A stretch of 64,000 nucleotides of DNA, taken from contig CM032127.1 in assembly GCA_018894105.1 (NCBI GenBank), positions 31,302,369 to 31,366,368 on the forward strand. Direction: 5' to 3'. Below are positions 36,134 through 49,285 of the stretch, piece by piece; position 1 is the stretch's first letter, and every line of letters starts with the position of its first letter. The position numbers and the translations under genes were made by a program. The DNA is from Jacaranda mimosifolia (taxonomy: Eukaryota > Streptophyta > Magnoliopsida > Lamiales > Bignoniaceae). The notes under the pieces are model-generated. The model saw only the letters and a program-made list of their open reading frames with translations. It ran no database searches and had not been told where the DNA came from.

Positions 36134-39100
36134 GTACATTTTATTACTGCTGGGATAGATACTACAGTAGGATCGATGGGCTTCATTTAAAATTCCCTTT
36201 TCAAATCATCGTTTTGCGCAAATTCTACCTCAAATTTTTTGAATTCCTTTTGGGTTTATCACATCCCATCTTTTCTCATAAGTAATTTTCTCTTAAAAAA
36301 ATTGAATTATTAAATCCTTTTTGATAACTATAGAAAATCAAGATTATAAAAAATTATTAAATTATGTGTGGTAAATAAACTATGTTATAAAGGCTGTCAT
36401 TTGGATAAAATTAATGCGATTTCAAATTTTATGGGTTAATCAAAATTCGACCTTAATAAATCACTAAGTACATGTATCCATATATAATATATATATATAT
36501 ATACTTAGATGATAAAACACAAAAAACATACCTCCTAAATCATGGATATATAATTAAATGTGATAAATATATAATAATATCTTCTATAAAGAATTTGTCT
36601 GACTTATTTAATATCTTTGGGCCAATTCAAAATAATGTAAAAATTTCAAGGACCTCCCTTGGCAAATAACAAAACTTGTACTTCTACAAATGGGAGCCTT
36701 TTCCACACAGAACTTCTCTTCTCTCTGCAGGCTGCCAAAAACCCGGCTTCTAACACTCCGGCCCCTCATCCATTGGCCGTCAAAATTATAGCCAAATCCT
36801 CTTTAGCCCAAAAAGAATCAAAATCCTCAGAAAACTTCCCCAAAATTCTACTCCCAAACTCTATGGTACATTTTATTATTGCTGGGATAGATACTACAGT
36901 AGGATCGATGGGCTTCGTTTAAAATTTCCTTTTTCAAATCATCGTTTTGCGCAAATTCTACCTCAAAATTTTAGAATTCCTTTTGGGTTTATCACATCCC
37001 ACCTTTTCTCATAAGTAATTTTCTCTTAAAAAAACTGAATTATTAAATCCTTTTTGATAACTATAGAAAATCAAGATTATAAAAAATTATTAAATTATGT
37101 GTGGTAAATAAACTATGTTATAAAGGCTGTCATTTGGATGAAGTTAACGCGATTTCAAATTTTATGGGTTAATCAAAATTCGACTTTAATAAATCACTAA
37201 ATACATGTATCCATATAATATATATATATATATACTTAGATGATAAAACACAAAAAACATACTTCCTAAATCATGGATATATAATTAAATGTGATAAATA
37301 TATAATAATATCTTCTATAAAGAATTTGTCTGACTTATTTAATATCTTTGGGCCAATTCAAAATAAAGTAAAAATTTCAAGGACCTCCCTTGGCAAATAA
37401 CAAAACTTGTACTTCCATAAATGGGAGCCTTTTCCACACAGAACTTCTCTTCTCTCTGCAGGCTGCCAAAAACCCAGCTTCTAACACTCTGGCCCCTCAT
37501 CCATTGGTCGTCAAAATTATAGCCAAATCCTCTCTAGCCCAAAAAGAATCAAAATCCTCAGAAAAATTCCCCAAAATTCTACTCCCAAACTCTATGGTAC
37601 ATTTTATTACTGCTGGGATAGATATTACAGTAGGATCGATGGGCTTCATTTAAAATTTCCTTTTTCAAATCATCGTTTTGCGCAAATTCTACCTCAAAAT
37701 TTTAGAATTCCTTTTGGGTTTATCACATCCCATCTTTTCTCATAAGTAATTTTCTCTTAAAAAAATTGAATTATTAAATCCCTTTGGATAACTATAGAAA
37801 ATCAAGATTATAAAAAATTATTAAATTATGTGTGGTAAATAAACTATGTTATAAAGGCTGTCATTTGTATAAAATTAACGCGATTTCAAATTTTATGGGT
37901 TAATCAAAATTCGATCTTAATAAATCACTAAATACATGTATCCATATAATATATATATATATACTTAGATGATAAAACACAAAAAACATGCCTCCTAAAT
38001 CATGGATATATAATTAAATGTGATAAATATATAATAATATCTTCTATAAAGAATTTGTCTGACTTATTTAATATCTTTGGGCCAATTCAAAATAATGTAA
38101 AAATTTCAAGGACCTCCCTTGGCAAATAACAAAACTTGTACTTCTACAAATGGGAGCCTTTTCCACACAGAACTTCTCTTCTCTCTGCAGGCTGCCAAAA
38201 ACCCGGCTTCTAACACTCCGGCCCCTCATCCATTGGCCGTCAAAATTATAGCCAAATCCTCTTTAGCCCAAAAAGAATCAAAATCCTCAGAAAACTTCCC
38301 CAAAATTCTACTCCCAAACTCTATGGTACATTTTATTATTGCTGGGATAGATACTACAGTAGGATCGATGGGCTTCGTTTAAAATTTCCTTTTTCAAATC
38401 ATCGTTTTGCGCAAATTCTACCTCAAAATTTTAGAATTCCTTTTGGGTTTATCACATCCCACCTTTTCTCATAAGTAATTTTCTCTTAAAAAACCTGAAT
38501 TATTAAATCCTTTTTGATAACTATAGAAAATCAAGATTATAAAAAATTATTAAATTATGTGTGGTAAATAAACTATGTTATAAAGGCTGTCATTTGGATG
38601 AAGTTAACGCGATTTCAAATTTTATGGGTTAATCAAAATTCGACTTTAATAAATCACTAAATACATGTATCCATATAATATATATATATATATATACTTA
38701 GATGATAAAACACAAAAAACATACTTCCTAAATCATGGATATATAATTAAATGTGATAAATATATAATAATATCTTCTATAAAGAATTTGTCTGACTTAT
38801 TTAATATCTTTGGGCCAATTCAAAATAAAGTAAAAATTTCAAGGACCTCCCTTGGCAAATAACAAAACTTGTACTTCCATAAATGGGAGCCTTTTCCACA
38901 CAGAACTTCTCTTCTCTCTGCAGGCTGCCAAAAACCCAGCTTCTAACACTCCGGCCCCTCATCCATTGGTCGTCAAAATTATAGCCAAATCCTCTCTAGC
39001 CCAAAAAGAATCAAAATCCTCAGAAAAATTCCCCAAAATTCTACTCCCAAACTCTATGGTACATTTTATTACTGCTGGGATAGATATTACAGTAGGATCG

Positions 39101-39795
39101 ATGGGCTTCATTTAAAATTTCCTTTTTCAAATCATCGTTTTGCGCAAATTCTACCTCAAAATTTTAGAATTCCTTTTGGGTTTATGACATCCCATCTTTT
39201 CTCATAAGTAATTTTCTCTTAAAAAAATTGAATTATTAAATCCCTTTTGATAACTATAGAAAATCAAGATTATAAAAAATTATTAAATTATGTGTGGTAA
39301 ATAAACTATGTTATAAAGGCTGTCATTTGTATAAAATTAACGCGATTTCAAATTTTATGGGTTAATCAAAATTCGACCTTAATAAATCACTAAATACATG
39401 TATCCATATAATATATATATATATATATATATACTTAGATGATAAAACACAAAAAACATACCTCCTAAATCATGGATATATAATTAAATGTGATAAATAT
39501 ATAATAATATCTTCTATAAAGAATTTGTCTGACTTATTTAATATCTTTGGGCCAATTCAAAATAAAGTAAAAATTTCAAGGACCTCCCTTGGCAAATAAC
39601 AAAACTTGTACTTCTATAAATCGGAGCCTTTTCCACACAGAACTTCTCTTCTCTCTATAGGCTGCGAAAAACCCAGCTTCTAACACTCCGGCCCCTCATC
39701 CATTGGCCGTCAAAATTATAGCCAAATCCTCTTTAGCCCAAAAAGAATCAAAATCCTCAGAAAAATTCCCCAAAATTCTACTCCCAAACTCTATG
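36134..39795 (+). repeat. S block 3: five short modules with a repeated dimer
   Basis: Modules start near 36134, 36866, 37598, 38328 and 39059. TATA variants in order are TACAAATG (36685), CATAAATG (37416), TACAAATG (38145), CATAAATG (38878), TATAAATC (39618). Both TACAAATG modules also share GGGCTTCGTTT where others have GGGCTTCATTT. The pattern X-Y-X-Y-Z shows that a two-module block (about 1.46 kb) was duplicated as a unit. Confidence 0.9.
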
Positions 39796-41862
39796 GTACT
39801 TTTTATTACTGTTGGGATAGATACTGCAGTAGGATCGATGGGCTTCATTTAAAATTTCCTTTTTCAAATCATCGTTTTGCGCAAATTCTACCTCAAAATT
39901 TTAGAATTCCTTTTGGGTTTATCACATCCCATCTTTTCTCATAAGTAATTTTCGAGGTGGAGTAGGATTTCAAGAATTATGCATAAATCACACCTGGATT
40001 GCTGTCCAAATTGACATTGCCACACGCTGGCAGAACATGAGGTGATATTATTTTGCTTAAAACTGGAGAAACCACCATCTAATTAGAAAAGGGAACCACG
40101 GATAGGAAAAGCCCTAGCCCTCCAAGTGTAGATTAGAATGAAGCCCTAGCCCTCCAAGTGTAGATAGGAATGAAAGTAGGATTCACTGAAATTGAGTCTG
40201 TATTCTGGCCTAAAAAGTGTAAAATACCGCAACCCACCACCTGGACGCAACCATGGTCAGAACTCAACTTTGAATGGGAATTAGTGAAGATCAACCCGTT
40301 TGATCATCAAATTGATGCTACAACTAGAAAATTCATTAAGTCGCAAGACCTTTTCAGGTAGATATCACCACTAAACTTCCTTAGATTTGGCTAAAATATA
40401 GTTTTGGCGAAATTTGTCAAAGCTGCCAATGTAGGAGATGGGTCTTGGATATGGGTAGATTGTGTTAAATGATTGTGGGTGTTTGTGATGGTGATAACTT
40501 GACATTTTCCTGTTGATAAATGTGGTTGAGAATGAATCCTCAGATTATGGAGTTATATTGGATAATTGGAATTTGAAGTTAATTGAATTTGGTGGAAAAA
40601 AATGAAACATGATTAGAATAATAATGCTGTTATTAAATGTGATTTTGGAACTATGTGACAAGCAAAGTATTCGGACATATTTGATTCATTTAGGAATTTA
40701 TAGGTAGCAAAGGTCACCCTTATACTTAAGCTATTAGTGAAATTAATCACTTAGATTATCAGATAATAATTTCTCTGTCTTATGTATTTGAGATAACAGT
40801 GCCAATTAGATCCAAAATTAAAATGACACATAGTAGTACTCCAAATTAAATTAGTTTTTCATAATACACTTATTACCAAAAGAACAATTAATAACGATTG
40901 AATCTTGAATCCAGGCAATTGAGCTTACAAGTTTGTTGGAGAATTAAATTACAAGATTAGGTTAGGTTTTCTATTCCTTCTAAATTTTTATTATCTTACC
41001 TTAATTCTTTTTCCTGAAACACCTTGGGTATCGATACGCGAGGTCTTCTGTTCCTCCGCAATTTCACTCTTTTACCTCTTAATATCTTTTCTGAAATCAT
41101 ATACCTATCTTGTAGTTTTTGGAACACCTCGATTATTGGTATGTGGGGTCTCCTGTGCCCTCTTTATTTCATCCTATTACTTGTTAATATTTTCCAGAAA
41201 TCACATACCTATCTTATGTTTCCTCGAAGACCTTTATTAGTGACAGGTAAGGTCTTCCACTCCTTTCTAATTTCTATTTGTTAATTGTTAGTAGCTACTT
41301 CTTGAAATCATATATCCTTTACGCACTTCCTAAAAATGCCTCACTTATTATGGTGATAATTGTTTGACCTTCTTGGTAAGGTTAAGCCGGTTGAAATCCT
41401 GAATTATTCCTCTTTCCTTTCAATCAAAAGATCGTGTCGTTATCAATAATTGTTTCGTTTGCTTCTTCAAAATCAAAACTATGTTACTCAAACAATCAAT
41501 GTGAGAACCCCTCTCCCCCCCGATGCCAAATACTTTCGGAGCATCTCATAAGGAGTGTTTAAATGAAAAGAAGAATATTTTTATGAAAAAGTTTTCTTAC
41601 TCCAAATAAATTATTTCGTGTTTTCTAATTATTATAAATGTTCTCATCCTACTTGTGGAATCGGGAACTAAGTGCCACACTTGTTGACAAGGGTGTATGG
41701 TGGGGGCCACCTCTCGTGACTAGTACATTGGATCTCAATCTGAGATAATATTGATGGGTACCCCATGCAGTCGAATAACCTAATCCTTATACATCTTAGC
41801 TAGTCATTCCACTCTCTATATACCCCGTATTAATTCGACCAGTGGTGTAGCTACAAGTCTTG
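39796..41862 (+). repeat. L module 3 (2067 bp)
   Basis: It begins with the variant GTACTTTTTATTACTGTTGG. It carries private variants GTTTTGGCGAAATTTGTCAA, TCCTCGAAGACC, CTGGCATAGATAC and TTTTGGATTTATC, all shared only with L module 4, 4270 bp downstream. Confidence 0.9.
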
Positions 41863-44065
41863 GTACATTTTATTACTGCTGGCATAGATACTACAGTAGG
41901 ATCGATGGGCTTCATTTAAAATTCCCTTTTCAAATCATCGTTTTGCGCAAATTCTACCTCAAATTTTTTGAATTCCTTTTGGATTTATCACATCCCATCT
42001 TTTCTCATAAGTAATTTTCTCTTAAAAAAATTGAATTATTAAATCCTTTTTGATAACTATAGAAAATCAAGATTATAAAAAATTATTAAATTATGTGTGG
42101 TAAATAAACTATGTTATAAAGGCTGTCATTTGGATAAAATTAATGCGATTTCAAATTTTATGGGTTAATCAAAATTCGACCTTAATAAATCACTAAGTAC
42201 ATGTATCCATATATAATATATATATATATATATACTTAGATGATAAAACACAAAAAACATACCTCCTAAATCACGGATATATAATTAAATGTGATAAATA
42301 TATAATAATATCTTCTATAAAGAATTTGTCTGACTTATTTAATATCTTTGGGCCAATTCAAAATAATGTAAAAATTTCAAGGACCTCCCTTGGCAAATAA
42401 CAAAACTTGTACTTCTATAAATGGGAGCCTTTTCCACACAGAACTTCTCTTCTCTCTGCAGGCTGCCAAAAACCAGGCTTCTAACACTCCGGCCCCTCAT
42501 CCATTGGCCGTCAAAATTATAGCCAAATCCTCTTTAGCCCAAAAAGAATCAAAATCCTCAGAAAACTTCCCCAAAATTCTACTCCCAAACTCTATGGTAC
42601 ATTTTATTATTGCTGGGATGGATACTACAGTAGGATCGATGGGCTTCATTTAAAATTTCCTTTTTCAAATCATCGTTTTGCGCAAATTCTACCTCAAAAT
42701 TTTAGAATTCCTTTTGGGTTTATCACATCCCACCTTTTCTCATAAGTAATTTTCTCTTAAAAAAACTGAATTATTAAATCCTTTTTGATAACTATAGAAA
42801 ATCAAGATTATACAAAATTATTAAATTATGTGTGGTAAATAAACTATGTTATAAAGGCTGTCATTTGGATAAAATTAATGCGATTTCAAATTTTATGGGT
42901 TAATCAAAATTCGACCTTAATAAATCACTAAGTACATGTATCCATATATAATATATATATATATATACTTAGATGATAAAACACAAAAAAACATACCTCC
43001 TAAATCACGGATATATAATTAAATGTGATAAATATATAATAATATCTTCTATAAAGAATTTGTCTGACTTATTTAATATCTTTGGGCCAATTCAAAATAA
43101 AGTAAAAATTTCAAGGACCTCCCTTGGTAAATAACAAAACTTGTACTTCTATAAATGGGAGCCTTTTCCACACAGAACTTCTCTTCTCTCTGCAGGCTGC
43201 CAAAAACCCAGCTTCTAACACTCCGGCCCCTCATCCATTGGCCGTCAAAATTATAGCCAAATCCTCTTTAGCCCAAAAAGAATCAAAATCCTCAGAAAAA
43301 TTCCCCAAAATTCTACTCCCAAACTCTATGGTACATTTTATTACTGCTGGGATAGATATTACAGTAGGATCGATGGGCTTCATTTAAAATTTCCTTTTTC
43401 AAATCATCGTTTTGCGCAAATTCTACCTCAAAATTTTAGAATTCCTTTTGGGTTTATCAAATCCCATCTTTTCTCATAAGTAGTTTTCTCTTAAAAAAAT
43501 TGAATTATTAAATCCCTTTTGATAACTATAGAAAATCAAGATTATAAAAAATTATTAAATTATGTGTGGTAAATAAACTATGTTATAAAGGCTGTCATTT
43601 GTATAAAATTAACGCGATTTCAAATTTTATGGGTTAATCAAAATTCGACCTTAATAAATCACTAAATACATGTATCCATATAATATATATATATATATAT
43701 ATACTTAGATGATAAAACACAAAAAACATACCTCCTAAATCATGGATATATAATTAAATGTGATAAATATATAATAATATCTTCTATAAAGAATTTGTCT
43801 GACTTATTTAATATCTTTGGGCCAATTCAAAATAAAGTAAAAATTTCAAGGACCTCCCTTGGCAAATAACAAAACTTGTACTTCTATAAATCGGAGCCTT
43901 TTCCACACAGAACTTCTCTTCTCTCTATAGGCTGCGAAAAACCCAGCTTCTAACACTCCGGCCCCTCATCCATTGGCCGTCAAAATTATAGCCAAATCCT
44001 CTTTAGCCCAAAAAGAATCAAAATCCTCAGAAAAATTCCCCAAAATTCTACTCCCAAACTCTATG
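41863..44065 (+). repeat. S block 4: three short modules
   Basis: Modules start near 41863, 42600 and 43332. TATA sites are TATAAATG (42416), TATAAATG (43150) and TATAAATC (43887). The last one (TCGGAGCC variant, CTCTATAGGCTGCGAAAAAC) matches the last module of S block 3, as expected if the two blocks' right ends were copied together with their L modules. Confidence 0.9.
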
Positions 44066-46132
44066 GTACTTTTTATTACTGTTGGGATAGATACTGCAGT
44101 AGGATCGATGGGCTTCATTTAAAATTTCCTTTTTCAAATCATCGTTTTGCGCAAATTCTACCTCAAAATTTTAGAATTCCTTTTGGGTTTATCACATCCC
44201 ATCTTTTCTCATAAGTAATTTTCGAGGTGGAGTAGGATTTCAAGAATTATGCATAAATCACACCTGGATTGCTGTCCAAATTGACATTGCCACACGCTGG
44301 CAGAACATGAGGTGATATTATTTTGCTTAAAACTGGAGAAACCACCATCTAATTAGAAAAGGGAACCACGGATAGGAAAAGCCCTAGCCCTCCAAGTGTA
44401 GATTAGAATGAAGCCCTAGCCCTCCAAGTGTAGATAGGAATGAAAGTAGGATTCACTGAAATTGAGTCTGTATTCTGGCCTAAAAAGTGTAAAATACCGC
44501 AACCCACCACCTGGACGCAACCATGGTCAGAACTCAACTTTGAATGGGAATTAGTGAAGATCAACCCGTTTGATCATCAAATTGATGCTACAACTAGAAA
44601 ATTCATTAAGTCGCAAGACCTTTTCAGGTAGATATCACCACTAAACTTCCTTAGATTTGGCTAAAATATAGTTTTGGCGAAATTTGTCAAAGCTGCCAAT
44701 GTAGGAGATGGGTCTTGGATATGGGTAGATTGTGTTAAATGATTGTGGGTGTTTGTGATGGTGATAACTTGACATTTTCCTGTTGATAAATGTGGTTGAG
44801 AATGAATCCTCAGATTATGGAGTTATATTGGATAATTGGAATTTGAAGTTAATTGAATTTGGTGGAAAAAAATGAAACATGATTAGAATAATAATGCTGT
44901 TATTAAATGTGATTTTGGAACTATGTGACAAGCAAAGTATTCGGACATATTTGATTCATTTAGGAATTTATAGGTAGCAAAGGTCACCCTTATACTTAAG
45001 CTATTAGTGAAATTAATCACTTAGATTATCAGATAATAATTTCTCTGTCTTATGTATTTGAGATAACAGTGCCAATTAGATCCAAAATTAAAATGACACA
45101 TAGTAGTACTCCAAATTAAATTAGTTTTTCATAATACACTTATTACCAAAAGAACAATTAATAACGATTGAATCTTGAATCCAGGCAATTGAGCTTACAA
45201 GTTTGTTGGAGAATTAAATTACAAGATTAGGTTAGGTTTTCTATTCCTTCTAAATTTTTATTATCTTACCTTAATTCTTTTTCCTGAAACACCTTGGGTA
45301 TCGATACGCGAGGTCTTCTGTTCCTCCGCAATTTCACTCTTTTACCTCTTAATATCTTTTCTGAAATCATATACCTATCTTGTAGTTTTTGGAACACCTC
45401 GATTATTGGTATGTGGGGTCTCCTGTGCCCTCTTTATTTCATCCTATTACTTGTTAATATTTTCCAGAAATCACATACCTATCTTATGTTTCCTCGAAGA
45501 CCTTTATTAGTGACAGGTAAGGTCTTCCACTCCTTTCTAATTTCTATTTGTTAATTGTTAGTAGCTACTTCTTGAAATCATATATCCTTTACGCACTTCC
45601 TAAAAATGCCTCACTTATTATGGTGATAATTGTTTGACCTTCTTGGTAAGGTTAAGCCGGTTGAAATCCTGAATTATTCCTCTTTCCTTTCAATCAAAAG
45701 ATCGTGTCGTTATCAATAATTGTTTCGTTTGCTTCTTCAAAATCAAAACTATGTTACTCAAACAATCAATGTGAGAACCCCTCTCCCCCCCGATGCCAAA
45801 TACTTTCGGAGCATCTCATAAGGAGTGTTTAAATGAAAAGAAGAATATTTTTATGAAAAAGTTTTCTTACTCCAAATAAATTATTTCGTGTTTTCTAATT
45901 ATTATAAATGTTCTCATCCTACTTGTGGAATCGGGAACTAAGTGCCACACTTGTTGACAAGGGTGTATGGTGGGGGCCACCTCTCGTGACTAGTACATTG
46001 GATCTCAATCTGAGATAATATTGATGGGTACCCCATGCAGTCGAATAACCTAATCCTTATACATCTTAGCTAGTCATTCCACTCTCTATATACCCCGTAT
46101 TAATTCGACCAGTGGTGTAGCTACAAGTCTTG
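44066..46132 (+). repeat. L module 4 (2067 bp), twin of L module 3
   Basis: It shares all private variants with L module 3. Together with the preceding module end and the following segment, it forms a duplicated block of period 4270 bp (about 39.6-42.2 kb versus 43.9-46.4 kb) with almost no differences by eye. Confidence 0.9.
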
Positions 46133-46867
46133 GTACATTTTATTACTGCTGGCATAGATACTACAGTAGGATCGATGGGCTTCATTTAAAATTCCCTTTT
46201 CAAATCATCGTTTTGCGCAAATTCTACCTCAAATTTTTTGAATTCCTTTTGGATTTATCACATCCCATCTTTTCTCATAAGTAATTTTCTCTTAAAAAAA
46301 TTGAATTATTAAATCCTTTTTGATAACTATAGAAAATCAAGATTATAAAAAATTATTAAATTATGTGTGGTAAATAAACTATGTTATAAAGGCTGTCATT
46401 TGGATAAAATTAATGCGATTTCAAATTTTATGGGTTAATCAAAATTCGACCTTAATAAATCACTAAATACATGTATCCATATATAATATATATATATATA
46501 TATACTTAGATGATAAAACTCAAAAAACATACCTCCTAAATCATGGATATATAATTAAATGTGATAAATATATAATAATATCTTCTATAAAGAATTTGTC
46601 TGACTTATTTAATATCTTTGGGCCAATTCAAAATAAAGTAAAAATTTCAAGGACCTCCCTTGGCAAATAACAAAACTTGTACTTCTATAAATCGGAGCCT
46701 TTTCCACACAGAACTTCTCTTCTCTCTGTAGGCTGCCAAAAACCCAGCTTCTAACACTCCGGCCCCTCATCCATTGGCCGTCAAAATTATAGCTAAAATC
46801 CTCTTTAGCCCAAAAAGAATCAAAATCCTCAGAAAAATTCCCCAAAATTCTACTCCCAAACTCTATG
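46133..46867 (+). repeat. S block 5: one short module
   Basis: A single module of about 735 bp with TATAAATCGG at about 46685, ending at the ACTCTATG|GTACATTTT join at 46866. It has an extra base in GCTAAAATCCTC near 46792. Confidence 0.9.
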
Positions 46868-49165
46868 GTACATTTTATTGCTGCTGGGATAGATACTGCA
46901 GTAGGATCGATGGGCTTCATTTAAAATTTCCTTTTTCAAATCATCGTTTTGCGCAAATTCTACCTCAAAATTTTAGAATTCCTTTTAGGTTTATCACATC
47001 CCATCTTTTCTCATAAGTAATTTTCGAGGTGGAGTAGGATTTCAAGAATTATGCAGAAATCACACCTGGATTGCTGTCGAAATTGACATTGCCACACGCT
47101 GGCAGAACATGAGGTGATATTATTTTGCTTAAAACTGGAGAAACCACCATCTAATTAGAAAGGGAACCACGGATAGAAAAAGCCCTAGCCCTCCAAGTGT
47201 AGATAAGAATGAAGCCCTAGCCCTCCAAGTGTAGATAGGAATGAAAGTAGGATTCACTGAAATTGAGTCTGTATTCTGGCCTAAAAAGTGTAAAATACCG
47301 CAACCCACCACCTGGACGCAACCATGGTCAGAACTCAACTTTGAATGGGAATTAGTGAAGATCAACCCGTTTGATCATCAAATTGGTGCTACGACTAGAA
47401 AATTCATTTAGTCGCAAGACCTTTTCAAGTAGATATCACCATTAAACTTCCTTAGATTTGGCTAAAATATAGTTTTGACGAAATTTATCAAAGCTGCCAA
47501 TGTAGGAGATGGGTCTTGGATATGGGTAGATTGTGTTAAATGATTGTGGGTGTTTGTGATGGTGATAACTTGACATTTTCCTGTTGATAAATGTGGTTGA
47601 GAATGAATCCTCAGATTATGGAGTTATATTGGATAATTGGAATTTGAAGTTAATTGAATTTGGTGGAAAAAAATGAAACATGATTAGGATAATAATGCTG
47701 TTATTAAATGTGATTTTGGAACTATGTGACAAGCAAAGTATTCGGACATATTTGATTCATTTAGGAATTTATAGGTAGCAAAGGTCACCCTTATACTTAA
47801 GCTATTAGTGAAATTAATCACTTAGATTATAAGATAATAATTTCTCTGTCTTATGTATTTGAGATAACAGTGCCAATTAGATCCAAAATTAAAATGACAC
47901 ATAGTAGTACTCCAAATTAAATTAGTTTTTCGTAATACACTTATTACCAAAAGGACAATTAATAACGATTGAATCTTGAATCCAGGCAATTGAGCTTACA
48001 AGTTTGTTGGAGAATTAAATTACAAGATTAGGTTAGGTTTTCTATTCCTTCTAAATTTTTATTATCTTACCTTAATTCTTTTTCCTAAAACACCTTGGGT
48101 ATTGATACGCGAGGTCTTCTGTTCCTCCGCAATTTCACTCTTTTACCTCTTAATATCTTTTCTGAAATCATATACCTATCTTGTAGTTTTTGGAACACCT
48201 CGATTATTGGTATGTGGGGTCTCCTGTGCCCTCTTTATTTCATCCTATTACTTGTTAATATTTTCCAGAAATCACATACCTATCTTATGTTTCCCCGAAG
48301 ACCTTTATTAGTGACAGGTAAGGTCTTCCACTCCTTTCTAATTTCTATTTGTTAATTGTTAGTAGCTACTTCTTGAAATCATATATCCTTTACGCACTTC
48401 CTAAAAATGCCTCACTTATTATGGTGATAATTGTTTGACCTTCTTGGTAAGGTTAAGCCGGTTGAAATCCTGAATTATTCCTCTTTTCTTTCAATCAAAA
48501 GATCGTGTCGTTATCAATAATTGTTTCGTTTGCTTCTTCAAAATCAAAACTATGTTACTCAAACAATCAATGTGAGAACCCCTCTCCCCCCCCGATGCCA
48601 AATACTTTCAGAGCATCTCATAAGGAGTGTTTAAATGAAAAGAAGAAAATTTTTATGAAAAATTTTTCTTACTCCAAATAAATTATTTCGTGTTTTCTAA
48701 TTATTATAAATGTTCTCATCCTACTTGTGGAATCGGGAACTAAGTGCCACACTTGTTGACAAGGGTGTATGGTGGGGGCCACCTCTCGTGACTAGTACCT
48801 TGGATCTCAATCTGAGATAATATTGATGGGTACCCCATGCAGCCGAATAACCTAATCCTTATACATCTTAGCTAGTCATTCCACTCTCTATATACCCCGT
48901 ATTAATTGGCAAGAAGTGTGCTGATTTAGTAAGCCGATCGATAATGACCCAAACGAAATCATGCCCATTTTCGGTTCATGGTAGCCCAGCAACAAAGTAC
49001 ACGGCTATTGCTTCCCATGTCCATTGCGGTATTGGCAATGATTGGAGAAGCTTCGACGATCTTTGATGTTCAGCTGTCACTCATTTGCATGCTAGGTATT
49101 TTTGCCACATATTTTGAAATCTTCCTTTTCATATTGTTCGACCAGTGGTGTAGCTACAAGTCTTG
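46868..49165 (+). repeat. L-prime module: L module that keeps the full integrase piece
   Basis: It is about 2296 bp, 229 bp longer than the other L modules. The whole excess lies between CCCCGTATTAATT (about 48906) and CGACCAGTGGTG (about 49139). There it retains GGCAAGAAGTGTGCTGATTT through CCTTTTCATATTGTT, as in monomer 1. It shares private variants with L module 2. It therefore represents the state before the 229-bp deletion. Confidence 0.9.
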
Positions 49166-49285
49166 GTACATTTTATTACTGCTGGGATAGATACTACAGT
49201 AGGATCGATGGGCTTCATTTAAAATTTCCTTTTCAAATCATCGTTTTGCGCAAATTCTACCTCAAAATTTTAGAATTCCTTTTGG
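48740..49285 (-). pseudogene. Antisense integrase fragment in the L-prime module
   Basis: This is the full-length version of the integrase fragment, comparable to 14690-15255: zinc-binding part at about 49280-49080, WKWEA-type part near 49020, TKSAHFL-type part near 48930, and the second-Asp region near 48810. All are degenerate. The plus-strand 70-codon frame at 48978-49190 is the antisense shadow. Confidence 0.8.

Noticed and set aside
26630..44631. 63-codon frame MKVGFTEIESVFWPKK… in several L modules
   Set aside because: Present only because the modules are recent copies. The equivalent region in older monomers is frameshifted, and no family is recognised.
27483..48355. 86-codon hydrophobic frame (…DTRGLLFLRNFTLL…) in L modules, membrane-protein-like
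   Set aside because: Non-ATG start; T-rich DNA gives hydrophobic peptides by chance; older copies do not keep the frame.
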